A stretch of 64,000 nucleotides of DNA from Pontederia crassipes (Eukaryota; Streptophyta; Magnoliopsida; Commelinales; Pontederiaceae), in contig CM060189.1 in assembly GCA_030549335.1 (NCBI GenBank), positions 31,085,001 through 31,149,000 of the forward strand, written 5' to 3'. This document shows, piece after piece, positions 1 to 13,024 of the stretch. Position 1 is the first letter of the stretch, and the number at the start of each line of letters is the position of its first letter. Made by a program: the position numbers and the translations under genes. The notes below the pieces were generated by a model, which was not told the DNA's origin, searched no databases, and worked only from the letters and a program-made list of their open reading frames with translations.

Positions 1-2738
1 GTTGGACTAGAGACTTCAAAGTCAAGGTGGCCAAAGAAGAAAGTTCATGGGATATACTATTGAATATATCTTGGTATCTCAAAGTAGTAGTTAATGAGGC
101 ATAATGGAGCTTGATTTACATGCAAGAATATTTTGTAAGACAAAATTATTCTAAGGCAAAAATTTTGGACCAAGATATGGTGTTGGGAAAGGTGAAATTC
201 CAGACAAGTCTAAGTTACTACAGTTGTCGAGAAAAGAAACGTCACGATAGATATTAATAATTTGTGGAATTGAGTTTGAATAATTCACTATATTGTAAAG
301 ACCAAAGAAAGGACCATTAAACTTCAAAAAGTTGCAAAAGGAGAATGGAGGGTATATAAGACATCACTTAAGTGTTGAATGCATTGACAAATATAGATTA
401 CATTAAGGAGTTGGCTTCACCGCACTCCAAGATGTGATGTATGCGTTAAGTTCCATCTAGAAGTTATGTTTCACCGCATTTCAAAATGTGATATATGCAT
501 TTAAAATACGTTGAATATGATCTCCATCTCAGTTTCTCTCCGCAAAAGAATTGAAGTTATGTTAAATGGTCGTGTGTATATTGGAAAGAACAAAAGAATT
601 TTTCTATTTTGAGAAAACTTGTTCCAATGACTTGTTTTCTAATTGTAAGAATAATTAATGTGCATACTCTATGTCATGTGTCTAATATGAGGTTGAGACA
701 CACAGTAAACTCATAATTGGAATAAATAATTATGAGATCAGTATCTAATATAGTAAGGTCAAGGACGATGCTATATGAGCATTATTTGACTGGCAAAATA
801 ACTCGGACGCCTTTTTTGATAGGTCGAGGGTCTTGTTAGATGATTATTAAATGTTGCAACACATAAAGAGGATGAATATTTAATAATATTCATTGATGAT
901 TATTATAATTCTCCTATGTCAATCTCTTTTTAAAAAAATAAATAATAATGAAATTGCTTGAAAATTTTTAAGAGATATAAGACAAATGAGGGGTAAAGAT
1001 TGGGGAGACCAATCAAGTATTAAAGGACTGTAGATGATGGAATACACTTCCCGGGAATAAGAATTATTGCATTCAAGTAGGGATATGTAAGATACTACTA
1101 TCTCTATGCATCACAGTAGATGCGAGAATATAATTTTTTGAATGCAATAAAGAATTTTTTAGCAGAGACAACTGCAAGTTACATATAAAGTATTCCCACT
1201 GAGTCCGTAGCAGTAATGCTATTAGTTGTGAATAGCAAGAAGCCTAAGTTTAGGTCATCTTCGGAAATGAAGATATAAAATGCACACATTAATTCCTACT
1301 CAATTTGGGGACAAGCTGGACTTGAGGATGGTAATGTGTATGTATATTGGATATTATGATAAGTCCAAATGGTATATACATTCTTTCACCTGTATAGATG
1401 TCTCATATTGAATTAAAATGCTATTTTTTTCTAAAAAAAGGAAAATGGAGCATGTAAAAAAAAGAGGATAATTATCCTTTAGTAATTTTATGAGACGGTG
1501 GAGTCTAACTATGGAAATACACTGTGCTATCGGATCGATGATACTCTTGATAGCACATAATGTGATTGGTTGTCAAGGATTATACTCAATAAGCCAGAAT
1601 AGATTTTCAGGAAATCTATTCTCTATTGACTAAGGATACATCAAAACAACCTTAGTAATTGTGATATGTACATGAAAAACTTACTTAATGATGAACTGAG
1701 TAAGTGTGTACATTTGTGAGCATGATTGTTCAAGAAAAATGATGAAGAGAATAAGGTAGATTGAAAATTCATAAGTGGCTTAAAAGAAACATCATGTAAT
1801 GGTAGAATACCATGTGATGGTGATCCAATTTGTATTTGTTGGAAACAAATTGGATGGACATCATGAGTAGTGGGAGCAAAGTTGAAATAGTGTCACTATA
1901 TGTATGTGACATTTTGCTCATAAAAATGATGTCATAGTGCTCAAGTTGAGTTGAAAATTTGAAATAAGGAAAATAGGAGAAATATCCTATATTATTTCAA
2001 ATTATTTAGACATAAACTCAAGGATATTGAGTTAGAGTCAAATACAATGTATAAAATATTTTTTAGCACTAAAAATGTCTTAGTAAAAGTCAATGTCATG
2101 ATACAAGGTGAATCCTTTAAAGAAACCCTGCATATAAGTGGTGTGGGAACTTGATGTATGTGATATAATGTACATGGCCTATATTAGCTTATGCAATAAG
2201 CATGGTTGGCAGATATTAAAATAATCACGGTGAGACTATATGTAGTCATTGTGAATTATTTTGTATATCTGAGAGGCATCTTACATTCAATACAAAGCAG
2301 ATTCACTGAGGGCATATGATATATGGATGTGAATTTCGATGACGATATATATAAATCAAATTTTTCACATGTAGTCACTCATTTTTATCAGGCGGTACAA
2401 TTGTTTCTTGAAGTTACAAGAAATAAAATGTGTGCTGAGACATACACTGGAGGTTGAGTATATTGTCTATAATAGACAATCACCTGTGATATATGATTCA
2501 GATGTATCTTCAAGAACTAGGGCTCAATCTAGTCATGAGATTAATGCGTTGTGATAATCAAGTTGTAACAAACTTGGTACGCGGTAGAGCCAACAATTCA
2601 AAGAAGAAATATAATGGGGGTAAGTATCACTACATTGAAGACATAGTGAAAAGAAAAGAGTGACAATGATCTATATGCCTAATAGTAACATGATAGGTGA
2701 TTTTTTACAAGAGAACTAAATAAGAGATATTAATCAAA

Positions 2739-2985
2739 GTTGGTTTGATAGGACTAAAGAATTATTGAGTCAAATAGAAGTCTTACGGATAGTGGACTTC
2801 GGTATATCATCCTTAATTAGCACTTCCTAGAAAGTGAGATTGTTAATGTATTGATTGATTCTCTTATAAAGAAAAATTGTACCTATGATATTCATCAAAC
2901 ATTGATTTGATGGGACTAAACAAATGATTGAGTCAATGCGAAGTCCTATAGATAGTGGACTTCAAGATAACATCTCTGATAGCAT
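2739..2985 (+). repeat. Tandem duplication inside the copia relic
   Basis: A module of about 90 bp occurs twice. Both copies run from 'ttgatrggactaaa' through 'ttgagtcaa' and 'agtcyta' to 'gatagtggacttc'. One copy is near 2741-2810 and the other near 2907-2965. It lies between the RNase H motif and the putative LTR, where copia elements often carry repeated 3' untranslated sequence. Confidence 0.5.
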
Positions 2986-3038
2986 TACATGGATAGTGGG
3001 AGTGTTAGATACCATGACCATATCGGTCAAATGGGAGA

Positions 3039-3533
3039 TGTTGGATATATGATTGTTATGATCATTAAGAAAAAGATAATTATAATAATGGAGCCATTAA
3101 GATCATAATGATGGAATGCGTAACGGACACTTTGGCTACTATATAATGGCGTGGTAGGATGACGGACAGTAGTGGACACACACGTCGGTACAGCTCGATG
3201 TCGAGCAGGATGATGCTACCCGGATGATCCCCAATTTTTTTTTTTATGAATTTTTCTTTCAATATGCATTCCGAGAGGAGGGACACGAGTTTTGATCATC
3301 ATGGAAGAACAGCTATACTCATTTCCGTTGCTTGTCTCATCTTGTCATTGCTTTGCTTCCGTAATCCAACTTTTAAAGATTCCACGAACTCCTACCTGAG
3401 AGGGAACTCCTACCCGTGGCAGAGTTATTCTTAGGGAGTTCAGAGAGATCTCGTAGCTAAACTGAATCTAGACTAAAAATCACTTCAAATCATCTAATAA
3501 GTTATTTGGTCTGCACAATACTAGCCTGCAACA
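3039..3533 (+). repeat. Probable 3' LTR of the copia relic
   Basis: A polypurine-like tract (aaatgggaga) immediately precedes TGTTGGATATATG, a common start for plant copia LTRs. A TATA-like box (ctatataatgg) lies near 3139. The stretch can be closed at a terminal '..CTGCAACA' near 3533. An alternative start is TGTTAGATACC at 3003, after another purine tract (tagtgggag). With no 5' LTR to compare, both ends are tentative. Confidence 0.4.
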
Positions 3534-4541
3534 CTCCTATTCGAGAGGACTATTCTTATCATCTAGGAATTGATTCAGGACGAGAGGTCGTTTCACGTGC
3601 CTAGATTCCTTTCTAAGGACATAGAGGAGCTAGAATGATGTAGAACTTAACTCCATCTCGACAACAAAGTTCAATTTGTTTATCCATTTAAATGCACATG
3701 AGATGGATGCTTGAATCGTTTAAACGAACCTGACAACATGCGTAGGTCGAGCTATTTATGAGCACAAGAGTGCGGCAAAAACATGCCCAGTAGTTGTTAT
3801 CATGCCAAACACGGATGTTGAAAGGCAATCGAATGTCTCTACTATAATATTAAATGAACAGGAAAATATGAGTCACATGTGACGACACCTCCCGTAAGCC
3901 CTCGGCACACGTTCTCTTGGACTGTTTAAACCCTTCCAACCGAGTTTCCGTTTATCCATTGTTTCATTTATTCATTTGTTAAAAAATAGTGTAACTACTT
4001 TACTTTTGATAACGTCTCTACTTTACGAAATTTCTATTCCATCTTTCAGCCATTTGATTTCAAGTCTGGTTTAAAATTTTTCGAGAGCACGATAAAAAGT
4101 TTTCCTACGGATCGACCCTTAAGCACTACAATGATATGTCATATAGTTACGGTTCTCATGGTAATAGTGTAGAAGTTTTGTAAATTTTAAAGCTTAATTC
4201 ATTTTTTTGTAAAGTAGGGGCATTCGCTTGTGTAGGAGATAAACGAATGTCTTTTACATATCCCTATGCACAGAACACGCCGATTTTCTACTCCTCACAC
4301 TATACACACTTTAAGCGAATCATATATTATTACTTTTTATTATGAATATAAAGGCATATAATTTATTAAAATTAATGATGTTTTTTAAATTTCAATACAC
4401 GGATTAATAATGACAATATCAAATGCTAAGAATTAAGTGATAGGATAAATCAACAGAATGATGAAATAATATTTTGAAAAAAAAAATAAAAAACCATGTA
4501 AAAAATAAAATGAATGAAGAAAGGAGAGGAGGCATTGTGCA

Positions 4542-4587
<46 letters not shown>

Positions 4588-5334
4588 AAATATTCCGAAC
4601 TTCGATAGCTCTCGTATCCTTATGCCATCAAGAAATTGTATAATGTTTTTTAATATTTCACATTTTCCTCGCTTCCTATTATTTTACCTGCTTCCTTTAA
4701 TTTCAATATTTTTATTCATCTTATATAATCTTATACTATACTATATTTGGGCTCAAAGGTGGCTTCTCGTTTCACCGTTCCTTTGCTTAATTTTTTGTGG
4801 CATTTTCTAATGCGTTCCCTTCACTCTCTATTGAGATTATTATTAATAAATACTAATTAGTGTCTATTTGACCCTTGAGTTCATAGTATTTTTTTGGACA
4901 TTTTTTCCATTCAATGTCTATTTTAGATTTTAATGAATACTAATTAATTATGATTTGGCCACGGGAGTTCGAAACTCTATTTAATCATTGTAGGAACATT
5001 AATAAGATAAATCAATATTGATTAGTACATATATTTTTTGGGAACTCAAGACTCAAGAGTCATCATTATCCACTCCTTATTTATTTTCTCTCGAGTAACC
5101 AAAATATGTAGTAATTAATGAGAAATATTTTTTGAGAGCGAATTAATGAGGAACATGACCATTCAAAACCTTTCTTCATAATATTTATTTTTATTTAATA
5201 TGAACTTAGGAAGGTTTAGATTTGTTTATTGAAGTTTATTCTTGCGTTACACTTATATCACAAAAAATGCTTATTGAAATTTTAGATTATTAATTATATT
5301 TTATTTTAGTTATATTACTCTTAATTCTAATATC
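3534..5334. other. AT-rich intergenic stretch, no gene seen
   Basis: No coding pattern was found. A perfect (AT)n microsatellite occupies 4545-4585. The short open frames here are AT-rich and have no family motif. Confidence 0.6.
4545..4585. repeat. (AT)n microsatellite
   Basis: About 20 uninterrupted AT units. Confidence 0.95.
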
Positions 5335-6105
5335 ATCTCAATAATCCAATAGAAAGCAACTTCCATTGCTTAATCTCATTTCTATTATATTTAATTCCTC
5401 AATTAAACATCTAAAAAAATTTGTACCAGACCAATTTATTTAATATCTAACTTTAAAATAGAGCTATATAAATACCTTCACCACATTGAATAATTTTAAT
5501 TGCTTATCCTATTCTTTTCTGTAATTCCATACACTTTGTAATACAATATGCCCCAAAAGATTTTTTTACATTTTTTTAAGAAGAGAGATAAGAGTGACTT
5601 AAAGTTTGATATCTATGTAACTATATGATAAAACTATCATATATAGTGTCATTAAGAAACTTAAAATACATGTTCTAATATGAGAACAACTACGACTAAC
5701 ATGAAAAGTTTCTCTCTTAAATGATAATGATACTTTAACCAAAAAAAAAACATTACTCACAATAGTAGAAACCTGGTAGGTAGTTTTTGTTTTTGAAAAA
5801 AAAAGCATTACTCGTATTAGTACGTAGAAACCGGGTAATAGGTGCTTTAAATACGTACTTAACAAAATTTTTTTTGAAAAAAAATCCATTGATTGAATTT
5901 TTTCCATGCTTAATTTAACATTTCTGAAAGCATTAGACTAAAATATTTTAAATTTTGGTATTAATTAAAATTATTTGATAATCATAAATAGATAACTCTT
6001 GTGTCCACGAGTATACAAGATATCATGATCTTTTAGATAAAATCTAAGTCTCTATCTTGGTCGCGCCTTCAAGAAATTACAACTCTCAAGGCGTCCACTT
6101 ATTAG
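5335..6105 (+). repeat. Tandem duplication, copy A (empty site)
   Basis: This block matches 6,865-7,166 plus 10,675-11,105 in the same order. Shared landmarks are 'agcaacttccattgcttaat', 'gagctatataaa', 'gacttaaag' with 'ttgatatctat', 'acatgttctaat', 'gattgaattttt', 'gagtatacaagatat' and finally 'ctctcaaggcgtc'. Copy A lacks the Helitron that splits copy B. The nature of the duplicated sequence is unknown and no coding frame is kept. Confidence 0.75.
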
Positions 6106-6324
6106 GGTTCTTTCTCGTGTTAGTTTAGTTCACACATTCAAACTTTACACTTTTATTATTTTATACGTGACGTTGTATTGAGTTAATACTAATATGAAAT
6201 TGATCTTAAAAATTTTCAATATTTATCTTTAAAATTCTTGATTATATTTTATCTTTAAAAACTTCTTATACAATTTTATAAATCTAAAGGTATGTTTGCA
6301 ACTCGTTTAGAATGAATCTTGATA

Positions 6325-6380
<56 letters not shown>

Positions 6381-6864
6381 GCCCTGGGTTCGCAAAGCTT
6401 CCTGGGAATCAAGTGAAATATGTGGCTACATAATGCTATATAATTCTCAAAATTCCTTTATATTTTGTTAATCTTATTCTTATTATAAATTACATTAACA
6501 TCATATTGACATTTCGTAATTAGACTACTATATTTTCTCTTCAACTGCTTTATTTTTTTTGTCTTTAAAATCTTTTTTTCATCACATGGTAATAATACAC
6601 ATGATGCAATTAATTTTTTCCCATATGATAATATTGCGCATCTGGTGATTACTTTTAGTTTTCCATTTAACCTCATAATTTATCCATTTAATGCAATTAA
6701 TGACTTTAGTTCTGATACATTTACTTGACAAATTTGTTTTACCATGCTATTGTGTTAATTTTAACATTACTCACGTATATATTATTAATCTCAATCATGG
6801 TCCTTTATACCTTTATAAATTATACCACGTTTTCCTGAATCCTTAGTATAAATTTTCACATGCT
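6106..6864. other. AT-rich spacer between duplicated blocks
   Basis: No gene seen. A perfect (AT)n run of about 24 units lies at 6330-6377. Confidence 0.6.
6330..6377. repeat. (AT)n microsatellite
   Basis: About 24 uninterrupted AT units. Confidence 0.95.
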
Positions 6865-7166
6865 TTATGTTATTTTCCAATAAAAGCAACTCCCATTACT
6901 TAATCTCATTTCTATATATCATATTTAATTCCTCAATGAAACATCTAAAATAGAGCTATATAAAAACATTCATCACATTTAATCCTTATAATCCTATTTT
7001 TTTTCTATTTGTTTCTCTAATTCCATATACTTTCTAATACATGCCCAAAAAGATTTTGTTACATTTTTAAGAGAAGAGATAAAGAGTATTGGTAAAATTT
7101 TTATGACTTAAAGCTTGATATCTATATAATTATATAAAAAATATAATATATAGCCTCATTAAAAAA
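6865..7166 (+). repeat. Tandem duplication, copy B, left half
   Basis: Matches copy A from its 'agcaactcccattacttaat' landmark to 'gcctcattaaaaaa'. It is interrupted exactly at the Helitron 5' end and resumes at 10,675. Confidence 0.75.
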
Positions 7167-10100
7167 TCTATATATATATATATATATATATAAGCAGAGG
7201 TAAAAGTATGAGAGATGAGAGCGCGACAAGTGACGAAATAACACGACGGCACGTGTCAAATAATAATAATTAACATAATTTAAAAGTTTAAATCTTTTTT
7301 TCGGAATTAAAAAATAATATAAAATAAAAAATCAGTTTAAATTTAAAAGATAAAACTAATCATAGAAAGTTTGTTACATAAGGTAACAATATATAAAAAC
7401 TCAATATTAATAATATACAATACATGGAAAAGTCAGATAAATAATATTATTTTAAAAATTAATCTTCAATTAAAATAATTTAAAACATATAATTCAATTT
7501 GAGACATATAAAGATTAAATTTTTTTTATCAATTTGACTATGATTAAAATAAATATTATTTTCTTTCTAAAAGAGAGAGAGAGGTGGGGTGTGGAGTAAA
7601 ATTATTCCTTTTAAAATATAATTGTTATTTCGGAAATTAAAAAATAATTTAAAATATATAATTCAATTTGAGTCATATTAAGATTAAACTTTTCTTTTTA
7701 TCAATCTGGGTATGATTAAAATAAATATTATTTTCTTTCTAAAATATATTATGTAAGTAAAAATAATTTGCAAAAATCATTCAATTTGAGTCAAAATAAG
7801 ATTAATCTTTCTTCTTTATCAATTTGACTATGATTAAAAGTAAATATAAATAATCTTATAATAGTATGTTATATAAGATAACAAAAGTAAAAGAAATAAT
7901 TTGTCATTTTTGGAACTAAAAACTCATAAATAAATAAATAAATTAGAGTCAAATTAAGTTTAATATTTGTCATTTTCTGAATTAAAAAATAATCTAAAAT
8001 AAATAATTTAATTTGAGTCAAATTAAGAGTAGTCTTTCTTCTTTTACCAACTTTAGTATGATTAAAAGGAAATAAATATTATCTTATAATATTTTGTTAT
8101 ATAAGATAACAAAAGTAAAATACATAATTCGTTACCTTAGGAATTTAAAAATAATTAAAAATATAATTCAATTTGAGTGAAATTAAGATCAACCTTTCAT
8201 TTTTATCAATTTGAGTACTATCACAAGTAAAAATAATTTCTAATATTACGGTATAATGTATTCATTTTTAGGCACATGTTTGTGACAAGTGGTGGAATAT
8301 CATAATGACAGATGCCAAGTTATAAAATTTAAGTAATTTAAAAAAAATTAAATCTAAAAAATAAAATTAATCTTACGAGGTTTGTTCAATAAGATAATAA
8401 TATATGGGGCTGAAAAGTTTAAATTAAACTTACAAAATTTATTAAATAAGGTATTAAATTCTACTATTGAAATATTTAATTATATCCTAATATTACTGTT
8501 ACATATAAATTAATTATAAATAAAATTATATCCTAATATTATCATTAAAAGTATTTTAGCAATACTGTTAATCTTCGATAAGATCCGATTACATATCTTA
8601 ATATTTAATACTTTTTAAACATTGTAACTAAATTTTTATCATAAAATATATAATATTAGTTAAAAATTTAAATATAAAACATAAAACAGGTAAAAGCACG
8701 AGAGACGAGAGCACGACGAGTGGCGGAATAATATGACGGCACATGTCAAATAAAAATAATTAACATAATTAAGAAGTTTAAATCTTATTTTCGGAATTCA
8801 AAAATAATACAAAAGAAAAAACCAATTTAAATTTAAAAGATAAAACTAATCATAGAAAGTTTGTTACATAAGGTAACAATATATAATATCAATATTAATA
8901 ATATACAATACATGGAAAAGTCAAATAAATAATATTATTTTAAAAATTAATCTTCAATTAAAATAATTTAAAATATATAATTCAATTTGAGTCATATAAA
9001 AATTAAACTTTTTTTTATCAATTTGACTATGATTAAAATAAATATTATTTTCTTTCTAAAAGTGAAAGAGAGAGAGAGGTGGGGTGTGGAGTAAAATTAT
9101 TCCTGTTTAAAATATAATTGTTATTTCGAAAATTAAAAAAAAAATATATAATTCAATTTGAATCATATTAAGATTAAACTTTTCTCTTTATCAATATGGG
9201 TATGATTAAAATAAATATTATTTTTTTCTAAAATATATTATGAAAGTAAAAATAATTTTTTATTTTCGGAATTAAAAAATAATTTAAATTATTCCTTTTA
9301 CAATATAATTGTTATTTCGGAAATTAAAAAAATAACTTAAAATATATAATTCAATTTGAGTCATATTAAGATTAAACTTTTCTTTTTATCAGTCTAGGTA
9401 TGATTAAAATAAATATTATTTTATTTCTAAAATATATTTTCCAAAAACACTTTATTAATTTCGCAATTAAAGATAATTTATTTTGAGACACATTAATATT
9501 GATCTTTCCAATTTATCATTTTAAGCATGATTAGAAGAAATAATATTTTCTTTCTAAAAGATAATAAGCAAGTAAATAAGAATTCCTATTTAAAAGATAA
9601 TTTGTTATTTTTTTAATTATAAAAGTAATTGACGATAAATAATTATATTTGAGTTCAAATTAAGATCACTGTCCTTTTATCAATTTGAGTATGATTAAAA
9701 TATATTAAAATTTCTTTTCAAAAGATAATATTGAAGTAAATAATAATTCCTATTGAAAATGATTATTATTTTCTGAATTAAAAATAATTTGAAATATAAT
9801 TCAATTTGAGACAAATTAATATGAATCTTTCATTTTTATCAAGTTGAGTATCAATACAAGTAAATTTCTTTTTAAAAGATAATCTTCTATTTTTGGAAGT
9901 AAAAATAGTAATTCCGTATCAATTCGAGTATGTTTAAAATAAATAATATTTTATTTATAAAATATAATAAGCAAGTAAATAATAATTTCAACTTTAAAAA
10001 TAAATTTTTATTTTAGGAAATAAAACATGATTTAAAATAAAAATTCAACATAATTTGTTATTAGTTTGTTATATAAGTTAACAAAAATAAAAGAAGATTA

Positions 10101-10674
10101 AATTTATGAGTATATTTTTATTAGAATCAGATAATTTAGTTATGATTGAAATAAATAATATTTTCTTTCTAAGAATAATGTACAAATAAAAATAATATTG
10201 TTCTAGAAGAGAACATGTTATTTTCAAAATATAAAAATAGTTTAAAATAAATAATTCATACTAAGTCACCAAATTAAGATTAATTTTCCCTTTTTATCAA
10301 TTTGAGTATGATTAAAATAAATAATGTACAACTATTTCATTTTTAGAAGATATTCCTTATTTTCAAATTTTAAAAATAATTTCAAACAAAGAATTCTATT
10401 TAAGTCCAATAAAATTAAAATTTCCTTATAAAATAAATACAAATTTACAAATCATATAATTTCTATTTTTGGAAAATAGTTAATAATTTAAGAAGTGGGG
10501 GTCTTAATAGATTTAAATTAAATTTTAAAATTTTCAAAATAGACTAACTTATTTATCATATTTAAATGCTAATAAATTAATTTTATTAATTATTATAAAT
10601 TGTAATATATTAAGTATATATTTATTTTATTTTTTTAATGTTCATCCGTGCATCGCACGGGATTTAGGACTAAT
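7167..10674 (+). mobile_element. Helitron, non-autonomous, about 3.5 kb
   Basis: The element starts with TC (7167-7168) directly after an A. It ends with CTAAT (10670-10674) directly before a T, so it sits between A and T as Helitrons do. The 3' end has the expected hairpin, CCGTGC-atc-GCACGG at 10646-10660, nine bases before CTAAT. The inside is extremely AT-rich with no Rep/helicase coding sequence. Segments starting near 7193 and 8683 (gcaGGTAAAAG, GAGAG, a CACGTGTC-like motif, then matching AT-rich sequence for over 500 bp) are duplicated. A third, more diverged copy of this motif lies near 8270. This suggests tandem or nested family members. Removing the element restores copy A of the flanking duplication. 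Confidence 0.8.
8683..9240 (+). repeat. Internal duplication within the Helitron
   Basis: Closely matches about 7193-7760, including 'gataaaactaatcatagaaa', 'ttacataaggtaacaatata' and 'atacatggaaaagtca'. Both copies then run into the same AG-rich patch (gagagaggtggggtgtggag). Confidence 0.75.
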
Positions 10675-11105
10675 TGAATTTAAAATACATGCTGTAATTT
10701 TAGCACAACTACGGCTAATATGAAAAAAATTCTCTCTTAAATTATTAGTATATTTTCATAAAAACATTACTGTATTAGTAGGAACCGGGTAGGTGGCTCT
10801 CGTTCCTATCCCGTTATAACAATTTGTGTTTTAAATATGTATCCTTAACAGATTTTTTTAAAATAAAATTATCTATTGATTGAATTTTTCCCATAATCTT
10901 GTAATTTAACATTTGTGAAAGCATTATGCCAAAATATTTGAAATTTTAGTATGCGGTGAAAATTATTTGATAATAATAAAAAAGATGACTCTTCTATCCA
11001 TGAGTATACAAGATATAAATATTTTAGTTCACCATGTTGTTTAGGTAAAATCCAAGAGTCCGTGTTGGTCTCGCCTGCAGGAACAACTCTCATGGCGTCG
11101 ACTTC
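10675..11105 (+). repeat. Tandem duplication, copy B, right half
   Basis: Resumes copy A similarity right after the Helitron, from 'ttaaaatacatg' through 'gagtatacaagatat' to 'aacaactctcatggcgtcgac'. An open frame starting at 11,062 crosses the right edge of the duplication, but it has no recognised motif and runs into AT-rich DNA. Confidence 0.75.
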
Positions 11106-13024
11106 GGATTCTCATTCTGATTCTTTCTTATGGTTGGAATCTCCTCCGTTCCTTGATTTGTCCAAAAATGACGGTGGTGCAAGTCAACGAAATGTCGCCA
11201 GTGCTGCGGCTCTTGTCGGCAATGTTTTCAGAATCGGATCGGCGACCGGATCGGATTCTTTATCAGATCACGATTGGACCGGTCCGATTGACTTCGATCG
11301 AATTGAACCGAATTTTATTAAAATAATATTATTTATATTAATTATAAATATATAATATAATTTATATGATATAAAATATGAATATTGCACTAATAACCTA
11401 TTAATAATATTAAAAATTAATATAACATAATTCTAATTTATTAAAAATTTTAATAATAAATAATAATGATTAATATTGAAATATAAATAGATTATTACTA
11501 ATTTAGTATATATTATTTAACGATTATAGATGCTATATTAATAAATTTTATCTTAAATTATTCTTATTTTTAATTTTTTTAACACTTTCCTTTTTATTTT
11601 CTTTATTTATGTCCTTTAATACTTTTCTATTTTAATGTTAGACAATTTTAAATACTTATCTTTTTTATTTTCGTTCTTATTTAATTTTATACATGTCATA
11701 TTCCTTCGTTCTTTACCTTTCTTATATTCTTATCTTTTTTCCTTTTCTAAACTTTTCTATTTTTATTATTTTTCCTTTTTTTCTTTTCAAAATATGAATT
11801 AAATCGGGTTGACCCATTCAACCGATTTTCCCCTGGTTCAATATGAAAAATGATTTTACACTCCAACCAGGCCGGTGTGCGATTGAATCTAATTTGTCTG
11901 GAATCTAATTTTACACTCCGATTTTCATAACATAACTTGTCTGGAATCTAATTTGCACTCACGGATGAGCAACTGGTCAAGGATTTTCGCGTTCCCAAGG
12001 TCTGGCAGAGCCCGGTGCCCTACGCTTTCATAAGAGATGTCAAGTTGCACAAATACGTGGTATGATTTTTTATTTGTTTTCTTGTTTTGTTTTTTTCGTG
12101 ATGATATAAGATTGCAATATTGCATGCATGATTCGTTCATGCATGTACCCGTGTATGTATGAGTTAAGTTGACCAAGACTTAAATCGTGAAACAATTAAT
12201 TTTGACTTTTCATCTCATCATCATGAACGATTGTGATAATTTAAATCATTCGCGATGAAACTCAAATTTAATCCTTTCATGCTGAACCCTCTGCGTTGCA
12301 CCTCGATTAAATCCTTTATAGGGGAAAATGGATATACTGCATGCAATCCACAGTGCAAATCCCAATCGTCGGATCCGATTCACTTAACTGAACCCTCTCT
12401 CCTCACAAGAGCCTATCCAAGGAAAATTGTAGGAAAGCAAAGAGGTTTGCGACGACGATTGAAGGATCCGGAGGAGGAGAAATCAGCATTGATTTCGTCT
12501 TCTCTCTGATTCGTGAACTGCTTGGAGCTATCCTCGTTTGACGGATGAGGCCAGCAGGCAAAATCCTTCATTCGTGTGAGCTCTCCCTTTGTCCCAAGCC
12601 TCAGGAGACCATCCAAATTGGCAGCGCGCACACCTTTGTGTCCTCCAAGTCACTCACAGACTTGAAAACACTATGACAATTTGGTTCCATCCATTTGCTT
12701 CAGGAATTAGAGGGCAGTAGGTTCTTTGGGCATCAGACATAGCACCACTCCATGCTCTAAAACATGTTTGTGGATTTTGGAAGAGATCTAAGCCAAAACT
12801 TTGTGGCTCCTCATTGGCTTGCTTCATCAGAACCATTCTGAAGACCAAGAGGTGGCTATCATCAAAGATGGTCTGCATTGGCGAGTGGCAAGGGCTGCAA
12901 CGACATCCAGGAGAGGTCGAGAACTTGGTACTGTTGTTGACTTTGTGGGAGCTCTTAGCTCACCCAAACGAGCTTGCGCGACGGTCAAGAGTGTGCGCGA
13001 TCACGAGAAAATAAAATGCAAATA
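11106..13024. other. Intergenic, possible gene relics, no model
   Basis: No complete gene was found. At 11,964-12,060 the plus strand could encode DEQLVKDFRVPKVW and further residues, ending at a GT that would serve as a donor. No family was recognised and no partner exon was found. At 12,654-12,878 the minus strand has a 74-codon frame of gene-like composition, also unrecognised. It lies close to the CACTA insertion, so the transposon may have landed in or next to an old gene. These are inferences. Confidence 0.35.

Larger units (their letters stand above)
1..3533 (+). mobile_element. Decayed Ty1/copia retrotransposon, 3' part
   Basis: This is a degenerate copia-type LTR retrotransposon whose 5' end lies outside the window or is lost. 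At 2550-2648 the plus strand reads a recognisable copia RNase H core: CDNQ, then NLVRG, ANNSKKKYN and KYHYIEDIV. This is the region just upstream of the usual 'DPLTK' end of copia polyproteins. Around 430-600 there is weak similarity to the gag-pol stretch (LQDVMY, then NMISISVSLRKR and VMLNGRVYIGK). Stops and frameshifts break every frame, so nothing is translated now. Purine tracts followed by TG (about 2994 and 3030) precede a probable 3' LTR. The family call rests on motif resemblance only. Confidence 0.6.

Noticed and set aside
3246..3434. 62-codon frame near the copia LTR
   Set aside because: It lies inside the putative LTR and has no recognised domain.
11964..12060. Possible exon DEQLVKDFRVPKVW...HKYV with following GT
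   Set aside because: Coding-like but isolated; no acceptor, partner exon or family could be named.
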